This document shows, one piece after another, positions 25,837 through 37,100 of a stretch of DNA of 64,000 bases (its first letter is position 1; each line of letters starts with the position of its first letter). The notes under the pieces were generated by a model that saw only the letters and a program-made list of their open reading frames with translations, did no database searches and was not told where the DNA came from. The stretch is from Motacilla alba alba (taxonomy: Eukaryota > Chordata > Aves > Passeriformes > Motacillidae). A program made the translations under genes and the position numbers. The stretch spans positions 23,666,286-23,730,285 of the forward strand of contig NC_052021.1 in the NCBI RefSeq assembly GCF_015832195.1, given 5' to 3'.

Positions 25837-26769
25837 ATGAGCTACAGCGCGGAGCCGGCGGCGCTGGCCGCCTCCTATCGCCACCTCTTCGCGGAGGCCC
25901 CGCGGCGCCCGGAGATGCTGGCGGGCCGGTGGGCGCGCCCGGGCGCGGAGCCGGAGGCGGTGTGGGAGCGCGGCGCGGAGCCGAGGCGGGCGCGGGGCAG
26001 CGAGAAGGAGCAGCTGCAGGGCCTCAACGAGCGCTTCTCCGGGTACATTGAGCGGGTGCGGGCGCTGGAGGAGCGGAACCGGGCGCTGGCGGCGGAGCTG
26101 GCGGCGCTGCGGCAGCGCTCGGACGAGCCGCGCCGGCTGGGGCAGCTGCTGGGCGGGGAGCTGCGCGCCCTGCGCGCCCGGCTGGAGGAGGCGCACGGGG
26201 AGCGGGCGCAGGCGGCGCTGGAGCGGGCGCGCCTGGCCGAGGAGACGCAGCGGCTGCGGGCGCGCTGCGAGGAGGAGGCGCGGAGCCGCGCCGAGGCGGA
26301 GCGGGCGCTGCGCTCCCGGCAGCAGGCGGCCGAGGCGGCCTCCCGAGCCAGCGCCGATCTGGAGCGGCGGGCGGCGGCTCTGCAGGAGGAGCTGGCGGCG
26401 CTGCGCAGCGCCCACGCCGAGCATCTCGCCGAGCTGGGCGCCGCGCTCCCGGCCGCGGCCCCGCCGCCGGCCCCGCGGCCCGATCTGGCCGCGGCGCTGC
26501 GGGAGCTGCGCGCTCAGTACGAGGCGCTGGCGGCCCGCAACCTGCAGGCGGCCGAGGACTGGTACCGCGCCCGCTGCGCCCGCCTGCACGAACGGGCGGC
26601 CCGCAGCCAGGAGGCCGTGCGCGCCAGCCGCCGAGAGGCCGGCGAGTGCCGCCGCCAGCTCCAGGCGCGCCTGGTGGAGATGGAGAGCCTGCGCGGCGCT
26701 CACCAGTCCCTGGAGAGGCAGCTGCAGGAGCTGGAGGAGCGGCACAACGCCGAGGCCGCCGGCCTGCAG
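25837..26769 (+). CDS. INA: INA exon 1 (head and most of the rod)
   Basis: The ATG at 25837 is followed by 311 codons in phase 0, ending CAG|GTGAGC. The head (1-55) aligns with human INA at ASYRHLF but is about 40 residues shorter, lacking the Ser-rich stretch. Residues 55-311 cover coil 1A, 1B and most of coil 2. A Pro/Ala-rich linker lies at 202-214, and [20 protein letters not shown] (221-240) is strongly conserved. Codons are almost all G- or C-ending. Confidence 0.92.
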
Positions 26770-29700
26770 GTGAGCCGGGCGGCGCCGGGAACCGTCACTG
26801 TGCCCTCCCCTGGCACCGGGCAGCGCCGGGCACTGGGCGGCACCGAGCATCCTCCTCCCGCGCCATCCGCGCCAGTCGGCGCCTCCATCCCGGCAGCCAC
26901 CCCCTGTAATGTGTAGCACCGGGAATCTCATCCCACGCAAACACCTGGCGCGGTGCCGCACCGGTACCCGCGTCCCCGCACTCTCCCTTCCCTGGTCCTG
27001 TGCAGCGCTGAGCATCGCTGCGAAGTGCCGCGGCGCAGCTCTGTCCCCTGCAGCAGCCCCTGCCGCAGTTCTGTGCAGCGCTGGACCCCCCGGCCGCATG
27101 CAGTGCCCCCCGCCCCACATCGCTCAGCGGCATCGCCTGCGCTGTCCCGATCAGTGCCGCGCTGCACGAACACCCCCAGCACGGACCCGCACCCACCCCT
27201 CTTGCCTTGTGCAGCACCCACCCATGCAGGCAGCGCCCCTGCGGCGCTGCGCAGCGCCAGGCATCCCTGCAGCCTTCCCACCACCCAGCATTGGGCCTCT
27301 CTGCCCTGCACACAGATCCCGCCCCACCACGGCATTGCCTGCTGCCTTCATCCTTTATCCAGAGGAAAAACCCCATAGGGCACATTTCAGGGAAGCAGGC
27401 CAGCACACCCCTTCCCGCAGGGGACCTCTTGCACACGGTAGTGCTGTTTGAGGCATCGATCTGTCCCTGTCCTGTCCCTCAAGGATCAGGTCCAAAATTG
27501 CCTACACATCATTGTGGGCAATTCCTCGAAGCTGTCTGCCCAGGCTTGGCTCTTTGCCCTGTGGCCTAGCTCTTGGCACCTGCCCTGCAGACACTGGAGC
27601 TCTGCAAAGGTTAAGTCTGGACTTGCAGACAGATCCCAGCATTTTTTATGTCCGTGGAAAGACTCATGTGAGGCAGACATTGAGTGCTCCATATCTCTTA
27701 TTCCATTACTGCAGTATTGCAGCATTTTCTTGTTACAGGGAAATGTTCATGATTTATAATAAAATGAATCATGAGATTGTTCTACTATATGGCTGTTAAA
27801 TGATCTGTGGTTTCTAAATCAAGCCATTTCCTTCTAAATACTGAAACAAACTGCTTTAATCATACATGGGGGGGGGGGGGGGCCCAATTAATGCCTTGTC
27901 ATTTCTCAGGCCAAATTTTGCCAGGCGCTCTAGAATTCGTGACTTAGTTCCAAGCTGCTTGCAAGCTTCCTGAATAGTTGAGGTGGTCTGCACCAATTTT
28001 TGTGGAAATAAGCAATATAAAATATTATCTATATTGAAAACATTATACACAGTAATCTTCTTAAATACTCTTGATGCCATGTGAAAGAGGGGTCCTGGGA
28101 GCAGCCTATCAATTGGGGAAAAAAAATTAAACAACTGGATTAAGCAGCACCGTAATTGAATTTGCTTTAGTGACAGCATGGCAGTGCTTTTCTCTATGAC
28201 TCTCAGGATCTACTTTATGTGTAGCAATACTTAAAAGTCCATTGAGCAATGTGTGTGTGTATCAGCTAAGTAATTTCCTTGGCTGCAAACAGTGGAAGAG
28301 GTTGGAAGTGTGTCTTAAAAGAGAATATTCCCATGGTCTGGTCTTTTAAAATGGTCCTGCTAAAGCAGGGGTGTGTCTTTATAATTGTGGGCTGCCCAGT
28401 CAAATCTGAACCAACATGCAAGAGCTTTTTGTTAGGGGATAGGTTTGCAGTGGCGTGAGGAGGGGATTTTTATTCTACCAGCTGGCAGAGCTGGGCTGTG
28501 GAAGAGAGGTGCAGATCAGGAAAAGGACAATCAGTTTTGAAAGAGCTCTTTGTTCATGCGGACTACAGGCAGAGGGAAGAGGGCAGGGGGCACAAAGAGT
28601 CACAGCAGCAAGAGTGGAGCTGTCTCAGGGTGGGGATCACCTCAAGTCATTCCCTCCTGCCCTGGCTGGGTACAGCAGCAATCTGTCTGCCTCAGAGCAG
28701 AGGCTTTAACCTCTACAGCAGCAGCAGCAGCCACGTCCTGCAGCTTCTCAGTCGATGCCCCAATGAACTCCTCAGAGGCACAGCTGCTTGCAGATCTTTT
28801 GCTGTGGAAAATAGTCAGGGCAGCACAGGTCAAAGCAGAGACCACAAGGATGGCTCCTAAATATCCTGCAAGGCTGGTTGTGCCCAGCTAATCCGACTGT
28901 GACATGCTCTATGCTGCATTCAGGATGAGCTGCTGCTCTGAGGGGCTCAGTTCAAACAGGGCCCACTGCATCAGGGTCAGCACAGCTCCCTGCTCCTTGG
29001 GCAGCCTCACAGGCTTTGATTGTCTCTGCACTGTCCATGAGGGGAGAAGAAGCTGAGGACATGATAGGAATGGGAAGGGGTCAAGATGAGGATGATGTGG
29101 TGGGACAAAGATCGTTTGCTGGAACAGAGGATCTGGAAGCAATTGCAAAGTCCTGACTTTGGGAGGGGATGCAGGAGAGTGGAGGTTGGCAGTGGCCATT
29201 GCAGGGCTACATCGTGGCTGAAGTGCAAACTGCTGACTCATTCCTGTTCCAAATCATGCTCCTCTGGTGGCACAGTGGGGCAGCTGGCAGCGGGAAACCT
29301 GATTGGGAAGAGCCTTATGGGAGCAGGTTTCACTGCTTTCAAGCTGCTACTTAGATACCTAGATGCATGTGGGAAAAATACAGACTGCTTCTTTTCCGAG
29401 AAAAAAAAATAGAAGAAAAGATTAGTCTCCTTTGTTAGCAGGAATTCTGGCCTTGGAGTCCTCAACATCACGGGTAGAACTGGTCATAACGGACAAAAGG
29501 CAGGACAAAGCTGACAGGAAGGATGCTAGAAGGACATCATTATCCAGCTGAGCACCCTGGCTCTTGCAGGGCAGGCCGTTGTCTCTGTAATCTCCCCAAA
29601 TCCCTGCATTCAGAATCCCCCACTTTGAGGCTCTGAGGCATTTTTGCAGGAAGGTGACAGACTTCCCCACCTGAAGGGGACCCCTGGCAGCACCACCTCT

Positions 29701-31155
29701 CCTTCCACCTCCTGGAAGCATGTCCCAACCCCTCTTAAGCCCTGCAGATGCAGACTGCAGCCTTTCTTCCCTGCTGCTGCAGTGCAGGGTGCTTTCACTT
29801 GTCTTGTTGAGCCACTGCCTCTACCTTGAAGATGTTTAAGCCCAAAACTTCCCTCTCTAGCAGCCTGCCTTGTCCCCCACAGGACTGGGGGTCCCAGCAC
29901 CATGCACTGTTTGCCCATCTCACAGACCCCACTGCAGATGGGCATCCACTACATGAATCCATCAATGGCTAAAGCCTCCCCCATTGCAGACACTCACAAG
30001 CCAGGCCTGGTGCTCTGCCTGCTTCTCCATCCCTGCAAGCATGAGATTTCATGGTCCCAAGCTCCTGGTGGGACGTGCCACCATGGATCAATTGCCCATT
30101 GCAACTTCCCTGTCTCTACAACGAGCAAAGCAGAGTGGGACTGTGGGAGAAGTCCCTGTTCCAAAATACCGGGCTGAGCATCCTTGCTTTTGCAGGACAC
30201 CATTGGACAGCTGGAGGATGACCTGCGAAACACCAAAATGAGATGGCTCGGCACCTGAGGGAGTACCAAGACCTGCTCAATGTCAAGATGGCCCTTGATA
30301 TCGAGATAGCTGCCTACAGGTAAGGCTGCCCTCTTCCTGCTCTACCTGGACACTTCCTATGCCCAATCCCCTGACCCCCACTAGGCTGGGTTATTTTCAA
30401 GGGCCCAGAAAATACTTGGGTACACACTCCAGGAGCACCTCAAGCACATTGTTCATCTCCCCTGCCTGGATCTGCCATACTCCTACCTGGGGAGCAGCCA
30501 TGGCTCCACGTCTTGCCTCAATCTTGCAGCTGGGAACCACTTCCCTCTGCCATCCCACAAGCAGTATTTTTTAATGGGGACAGTTGGGATTGGAAAGTTG
30601 TATCTCTTGCAAAGTTAAAAGTAGATGCAAAAGGCTGTGCTTCAGGTATTTATTTTCCTGGTGTTTCTGGAGAGGAAGGAAGGGAGAAAGTTGCTCTCAT
30701 GGTACCCCGTGTTGCAAGTCTTCCAGAAATGGTTGACCAAAATATGATTTTGAATCAGTTTCATGGTGCAGTGTGAACTATAGTGAAGGCTTGGACTTGG
30801 CTGCAGGGCACAACATGCTCTCAAGTTTTGCAGATGTTTCACATCTCCATACTAACCTCTTCCCTTATGATGTGCTTGCAGGAAGCTACTGGAGGGAGAG
30901 GAGACCCTCTTCAACATGGGAAGTGGTGGCCTTCCATCTCTCAATTCCCTCCCCAGCCCCACTTACTCCTTCCAGCCAAAGAGCTTTAGTTCCTCTACTC
31001 TGTCCTTCAAAGAGGAGGAGCAAGGAGAGGTTATTAAAGTGACCTCTAAAATATCATCCAGCAGGGCTGAGGTGATTGAGGGGACCATAACCTCTGTCAA
31101 GAAAAGAGGGAGGTTAAACCTGCATGGAGGAATCCTTGCCAATGCAAAGATGTAA
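25837..31155 (+). CDS. INA: INA, alpha-internexin (neuronal intermediate filament), three coding exons with a frameshift
   Basis: Exons: 25837-26769, 30196-30319 and 30882-31155. The product is a type IV intermediate filament protein that co-assembles with the neurofilament triplet in the neuronal cytoskeleton. Visible parts are a short head (residues 1-55), rod start [13 protein letters not shown] (55-67), coils with heptad-like E/L/R spacing, rod end [11 protein letters not shown], and an acidic tail with KEEEQGE. Intron positions (after ...AAGLQ, and within the Arg before KLLEGEE) match the type IV pattern. Allowing for one missing base the protein would be about 443 aa against ~499 in human; the difference lies in the head, the rod linker and the tail. 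As sequenced, exon 2 is 124 nt rather than the expected 125, giving a premature TGA at 30256-30258. Exon 1 has extreme GC bias and a single lysine. NEFL and NEFM are less likely because of the tail and the synteny. Confidence 0.92.
26770..30195 (+). other. INA: INA intron 1
   Basis: This 3.4-kb intron runs from GTGAGC to TTGCAG. It begins GC-rich and becomes AT-richer. It contains a G15 run at 27868-27882 and a short CAG run near 28718-28733. No coding exon was recognised. Confidence 0.85.
27868..27882 (+). repeat. Poly(G) run, 15 nt
   Basis: Uninterrupted run of 15 G followed by CCC, in INA intron 1. Confidence 0.9.
30196..30319 (+). CDS. INA: INA exon 2 (end of rod), carrying a 1-nt deletion
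   Basis: The exon begins [14 protein letters not shown] in the phase set by exon 1. After the A4 run at 30235-30238 the expected continuation ([19 protein letters not shown], then DIEIAAYR) is found only in the +1 register. Read straight through, translation meets TGA at 30256-30258. A fifth A in that run would restore the family-typical reading. Both splice sites (TTTTGCAG and CAG|GTAAGG) are intact. It may be an assembly error or a genuine disabling change. Confidence 0.9.
30320..30881 (+). other. INA: INA intron 2
   Basis: 562-bp intron from GTAAGG to CTTGCAG. Nothing else was recognised in it. Confidence 0.85.
30882..31155 (+). CDS. INA: INA exon 3 (rod end and tail)
   Basis: The exon completes a split Arg codon and continues [16 protein letters not shown], the near-invariant rod terminus. 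A Ser/Pro-rich segment, [14 protein letters not shown], and TITSVKK follow, matching the human INA tail in order. The last ~16 residues (ending LANAKM, stop at 31153-31155) diverge from the human ending. Confidence 0.9.
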
Positions 31156-34100
31156 CCATCAGGACCCTGTTCACAAGCATTTGAGGGGGAACAGTCTCCA
31201 CTCGGCCTTGAAATTGCTCCTCTGGGCACAAAGCCACACTGGGCTCGCAGGAAGCCTCCCTTAATAACACAAAACCCCCCCAGGGACACCAACCCAGGGA
31301 TGGCTTCCTTGCAGGTCCTGCCACTCAGAGGCCGAGCTTGGCACATTGCTCCCTTTTAAATGGGGTGGGGGCACACAGGACAGGTAGCTAGAGATGCATG
31401 TTGGTCATTGTGGTGGTGGCACATGGACTCGTAACACGCTCCCTCCCTCCTCCTGCGGCAGGCGAAGGGCAGCCAGCTGGGAAGGCTGCTGATCCAGCTC
31501 TCCGGGGAGGGGAGGGAAACAACTCAACATGTTTACTGTAGTAGTTTCATCAATTATCCAAATCCATGTACAGCTAAACTCTACCCCACTCCTCAAACTG
31601 TAGCCACCCACTTTTAACCCTAGAAGCACAGGAATAGCCATACTGGACTGTAACCGCACCTGACATCTGATCTCAGCCACGTATGTTTTGAACTATAGGG
31701 AATGTTACTCTTTCTTTGTACTGACAAGTCTTGTTTTCTGACAGCACTAGTCAAGCCAGGCATGTGGGGTGTATAAGCAGCAGGCACAGGGCAGAGAACT
31801 GCTACACTGGAGGTGAAGGCACCACCATGCTGCGGGGTGCAGCACCTCATGTGGTATCACTGTATCCCAAATATGAGGGTCTGAGCCTTGTTAGGCTGCA
31901 CAGCCTTCACATGAAAACCCTGTGCCTAGATTAGCATCGTGCCCCAGCCAGCACTGGGAAGCTGCAGGACTCCTGAACACCAGCCCGCAAAGCATCCTTG
32001 TCTCCGCTCTAACTGTTCCAAGGTGTGCCAAATTTGACATAGGATTTAACAACCATAGGTTTCCTTCAATGCCTTAAATTGCCAGCGATCGCTTTTGCAA
32101 GAGCCGGAGACGCCGCGCGTTGTGTGTCAGTGCCCTGCAGGTTATCAGCACCAGCCCTCGCTGCCCTTGCGGTGCTGCCAGAGTAGTTCCTGGAACCAGC
32201 AAATTGTTTGCTCGCACTCTTTCCTCTTCTATTGTAAGGCACAAGTTAATAATTAAAAAAAGAAATAGTTGTGTGGATCAAACTGGGCTGTTTTGTTGTC
32301 TTTGCTGCTGCGTCATCTTGGGAACGCACGTCTGTGTCTGGCTCTCGGCTGGTCCAGGGCCCAGCGATCCCTCTGGGCCCCTGCAAAGAACTTGGGGTTG
32401 GGGTGCGGCTGCCAATCCCTCCTGCTGGGGTTGCAAGGTAAGGCTGGACCCACAGATGGCAGTGGGGCACGTCTGGGGCTCACCCCAGGTGCCTGTCACG
32501 GTGGCCCTGCTGTGTAGAAGCATGGCCAGCTGGCTGAGGGATCAAGGTCTGCCACAGCTGAGTGCACCCTCATTCGCTCAGAAAATGGACTCTGAGGCTG
32601 TGATTTGCATCACACCCCTGACAGTTCAGTCCCAAGGTACCTGTCATTTCCTCTCCACACTGCCTGTGTGCTTGGGGGTTAGAAACAGTCTCGTGCTTTC
32701 CCTGCACAACTGAAGATAAAGTGATTTACACAAGAGCAGATGAAGAGCAGAGGCTGCACTCACCTCCCAAGTAAACCCAGTCGTTACAAGTGCTGTGACC
32801 AGCAGTGATTTATATTTGGAAGATGCACACATTCTGCTCGAGATGTGCCTGTAGAGGGGAAAAAGCACAGGCAGCTTCCTGCTGGGTGGTCCTGCCAGAA
32901 CACACTGTCCTGTTGCCTTTGCGTTTCCGCTTTGTTGCACCATGTTGTGGCAATCTGCCCCAGAGCCCCAGGGACACAGTGTGACAGTCACAGGCTTCTC
33001 CACCAGAGCTGCAGGCCAGGAGCAGCATGGCTACACCTGGTCCTCGGGGACCATGGACAGGCTGCTCACTGTGGGGTGACAGCCCCGGGCAGGGCAGCCC
33101 TGCAGGTGGGTGAAGCAAGGGACACTTTCCAGAGGCAGGGTAGGGGTCCCAGGGCATGTCTGGAGCAGTGCAGCTCACCAGCAGCCCCCAGCAGAACAGC
33201 ACAGAGCAACTTGGGGTGCCCAGGCAGAGCCTGGGGGAACCAGCACCTGCAGAGTTAAATCCAAGGCACTGGCACATAAAACAAGATCAAGAAATGTCCA
33301 AATATCTCCTGGCTGAGCTGTCAGTTAGGAAATGCAAACACACAGTGTTTCTCCCAATCCATAGGGGGAATAAAAAGCAGATGTGACTGTGCAGCTAATG
33401 AAATGTACTCTGAATATCAAACACTCTCCAGCACTGCTGCTTTCTGTCCCTTGAGCACAAGCAGCCTGACCTGTCCTTTGTTCCCAGCATAATCCTCAGT
33501 CAGTTCCTGCTTGCTCAGCTAACTGCATGCTAATAATGAAGCTGGGAATTTTACTTTGGTGATATCAATGTGAAGGGGCTGCAGTGGTGGAGCAGGACAG
33601 AGGAGCTGCGGGAAGGACAAGAAACTATTTTGGAACATGGCTGCAGTGCGAGGGCCAGCCCAGAGATTTCCTGCATTTCTGGAGCTCTGCAGCAGTTTGG
33701 TGCTGTCTCGTGGTGTTAAACTCCAGGGGTGACAGAGGGACAATAGGCAAGGAGGCCCATATCTACACTCTTCTTTTCTTTATGAGAAGAAAAATGACAG
33801 CAGAGGGACAGGCCTGGCTGAATACGTTGCCAATACTGACCTCTGACTATCACCATCCAGGCCTCCTTTTCCATTGCTACCTTCTTCAGAGTGCCTCCTT
33901 TTACCTGCCTGCTTATATGCACCAGAAGGCTTCTACAGTGAAACCATAAGCTAGAACAGGACAATAAATCCTCCTTTGTGGTCCCATTTTTCTTACTGGG
34001 TTAAACACCCAGGCTGCCAGAGGGAAGGAGTGAGTCACGTTGCAGATGGTGAAAGATTTATACCTCTATAAAACCTAGACCTCTTGGATAAAAGGCAGCT

Positions 34101-37100
34101 GTGGACACGGACTGCACCATCAGCTCAGAAAGCGGCAGAGCTAGCTATTTCTCCATGATACTGCCTTTCCTTAATCTTTATGCTGGGCAGAACTTGAGCT
34201 TCCACACAGAGAGACAAATTCCCACCACTGGCCTGGCTGTTTGTTTTTTTCCCTGGATGTAGATGCTGGCCCATGCAGCGGAGATGTAGAGCTCCTTGAA
34301 AATAGACAAAGCTGCTGCACACGGAGAAGTTTTGCTAATGATGCTTATCCAGATGCTGCAATTCATTAAAAAGTAAGCCAAAGGAAAAACAGCCAAAGGA
34401 AAAAAATACCCACAAACCCCAATTTTCCTTTGGCAGGAATGCAAACATTCTCCTTTTCCATTCTGAGGAAGAATGCTGTCATTCAGCAAGAAGGAATCAA
34501 TAAGCAATTCAGAGCAGAGTCTCTTCCGGCACCGTTGGCTGGGTCCAGCCGACTCTCTCTTTGCCAGCTCTTGGCACAGACACCTCTTTAAGGAATAAAG
34601 AGCTTCTTCCTGCAGTGAGTGACCCACACAGAGCCCTAACGCAGCAGCCAAACAGATGTTTCTGAATGATCAAATGTCCCCATCACTGGGGTCTGACACT
34701 TGGAAGCAGAGTTTATGTCAAAATAGCACAAGCAGTGCCAGCTTATTTGTGCAAGGCTTCAGAGGCCTGTGGCAATAAGGATCCCTTGGAAAATGCAGCA
34801 CGACGTGCAAACAGAGCACGGCTTGGGGTGGGGAGGAGAATTCTCATTGACCCTGGTCTGTTCCAGCGCTTCCAGCTGAGCCAAAGGGCTGCAGAGCTGG
34901 GGGGTCAGGGGGAAAGCACTCCTACAGATTGTGCAAAGGTCTTCATCCAAAACCCAGCTCAACCAGAGATGAGCCTGCAACTCTGTGACAAGAAATTACA
35001 TCCCTGTTAAAGCAGACATTGTGCTGGCCAGAACTGACATAAAGCATAACATGAAGAAAGAACAGTGTCCATGTTAAACATCTGCTTGGACAGCAGGGAA
35101 ATACCCAGAAAATGCCAGAGTGCAGTTCCAGAGCCCCAGGTACACATTCACTTGCTGATGGCAGCAAAGCTCTTGAGGTGCTGTATCAGTTCCGAGACAA
35201 CAGAGGCCCAAAGTCCATTCCTACCACAGCAGGGTCACTCTGCTCCTTTGCCTTTGGATTGAGAGGCAGCTGCTGCCTGCCTGCATGCCACAGAGCACAA
35301 GGAGAAACAAGTTCTTGGCTCTCCAATGTCCAGAGCAGCCTTGTAAATGCTCTGACAGACACATAGTCATTCCCTGAGATGATGCACATGCAGACCCAAG
35401 TGTGGTCTGTAAGAAAAAGCTGTTTGGAGATGCCATTTGGAAAAGCTGACATCAGACTGAAAAACATAGTTTGCACTGAGGCTCAGAACATCATTAAGTT
35501 TAAGCAAATTTTCAATGGAATTGCAAAAAAAGAAAACAAACAAAAAAAGAAGCCCTAAGCCCCAGATATGACACCTCATTAGCAAATTCCTAGTCTACCA
35601 ATGAGACCTGAGAGATGTATGAATAAGAATGCCTGAAGCAAGCCAAAATGATTCAGCAAGCCAAAACATTGAGGCTAGATTCCTAAGGAAGCAAGGATTA
35701 TAGGATTATACTGTGAGTCCATGTCCTCTTTACCCCCTACATCCTCCCCTGATCATTTCTTATGCTCATCAGCCTAACTTCAGCCACACTTGAGAGCACT
35801 GGAAGTCTCAAAGACACCAAAGCCCTCTCAGTTTCAGGCTCTCAGGTATGCGGGTGACACATCCTCATGGACTGAGAAGCTGAGCTTCCCCTACTGGACA
35901 CCAGAAAATCCATTCAGAGGACTGAGGTTATGGATGCCTCAACACCAAGGGCTCCAAAGCAGCTCTCACAGGAAGAAACAATTTTTCTCAATCTTTGCCA
36001 AGTCTCCACCACCCACTTTTCTACTCCTAATGTTTCCTTTGGAAGAAAACAGACATTTTAAGCTTCCATTTCCAAATATTTTGGACTATTTTACCACACA
36101 ATTAGAAAATGCAAGTTCTCTTTTCCACTTTGGGAAACTTTTCTTTTGCAGACCACTGCTGTATTTGACACCAATGCAGTGTTTTACATTAAATCCAAAC
36201 CCAGCAAAGATGGTGACACAGCTCCAGCAAGAATTCTGCAATTGCAGGGCAGCCAATCAATATCGCATTTCATCTCAGATGTGATTATCATTTCTCTCTC
36301 AAAAATAGTAGAATGTTATCTGTCCAGTGATTAAACCTGTTACTATGGCAACATTCTGAAACCTCAATTAATGTAAATATCCTTTGGCTCATTCAATAAG
36401 GGTCTCTTAAAGATGACACAGTAAAATTCCATTTGTGGCCACCTTGCTTCTCTTTCCGCAGAACTAATTAGTGTTACAGAAGAACCACAAGGCAGAGAAA
36501 CCAAATAAAAAGCAGAAGTGAAGAGAATGCACCATTTGCAACACTTCTCCATCTCTCAGCAGATATTTATGACAGCCTAAAAGGTACATGTTAAAGAACC
36601 TAAACACTCAGGCTGGCCCTTGGTGCATTCTATTGAGTATATTAAAAGATTAATGGGGACAACTTTCTAAAAGAAAGGCATGCAATACATAAAAGCTCTA
36701 TAACTCTTAATAGAATGAATCCCTCCACTCATTTGTATTGACCACAAATTTCATACTAATGATATTCCTCACTGAAAAAAGGTAAAACCAGAAATGCCAG
36801 GGATGTAATTTTCCTAGTGACTGTTAAAATGTATTAATGTAAGTCATTGCACATAAATGATCAATGATTCCCTGAAAATAAATTCAACATGGACTAGCAT
36901 TAGACAAGCTTGAATGGTTTTTAAATAAAACTCTTTGGTTGTTTCACATCTACAGAAATAAGCTTTAGGAGCTCCCCTGGCTTATGCATGCCACAGAGCC
37001 AGGCTGGGTGCACTGCTGCATTCAGGACATAAATGACAGCTGTCCCTGGCCATGCAGGTCCCCCCTGCCTAGAGGGCTCGGCTGCACATTTCACCAGCCT

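Larger units (their letters stand above)
25545..26900 (+). promoter_or_regulatory. INA: INA CpG island and promoter
   Basis: Extremely GC-rich, CpG-dense DNA covers the proximal promoter and all of INA exon 1. A weak TATA-like TACATAAG lies at 25796-25803, about 35 bp before the start codon. If it were used, the 5' UTR would be unusually short, so I do not rely on it. The RE1-like site and the CACCG array fall at the upstream edge. Confidence 0.65.

Noticed and set aside
25366..27120. 584-codon open frame on the minus strand across the INA promoter and exon 1
   Set aside because: It is antisense to a well-supported INA exon in stop-poor, CpG-rich DNA, is low in complexity, and includes the translated CACCG repeat. 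It resembles no known protein.
27856..28179. 107-codon minus-strand open frame containing [20 protein letters not shown]
   Set aside because: The segment looks somewhat like a helix-turn-helix, but I recognise no family. The frame runs into a G15 tract and has no splice or promoter context, so it remains unsupported.
25837..31155. INA locus interpreted as NEFL or NEFM
   Set aside because: The tail motifs, the head match ASYRHLF and the position next to PCGF6/TAF5 favour INA. NEFL and NEFM tails are longer and different.
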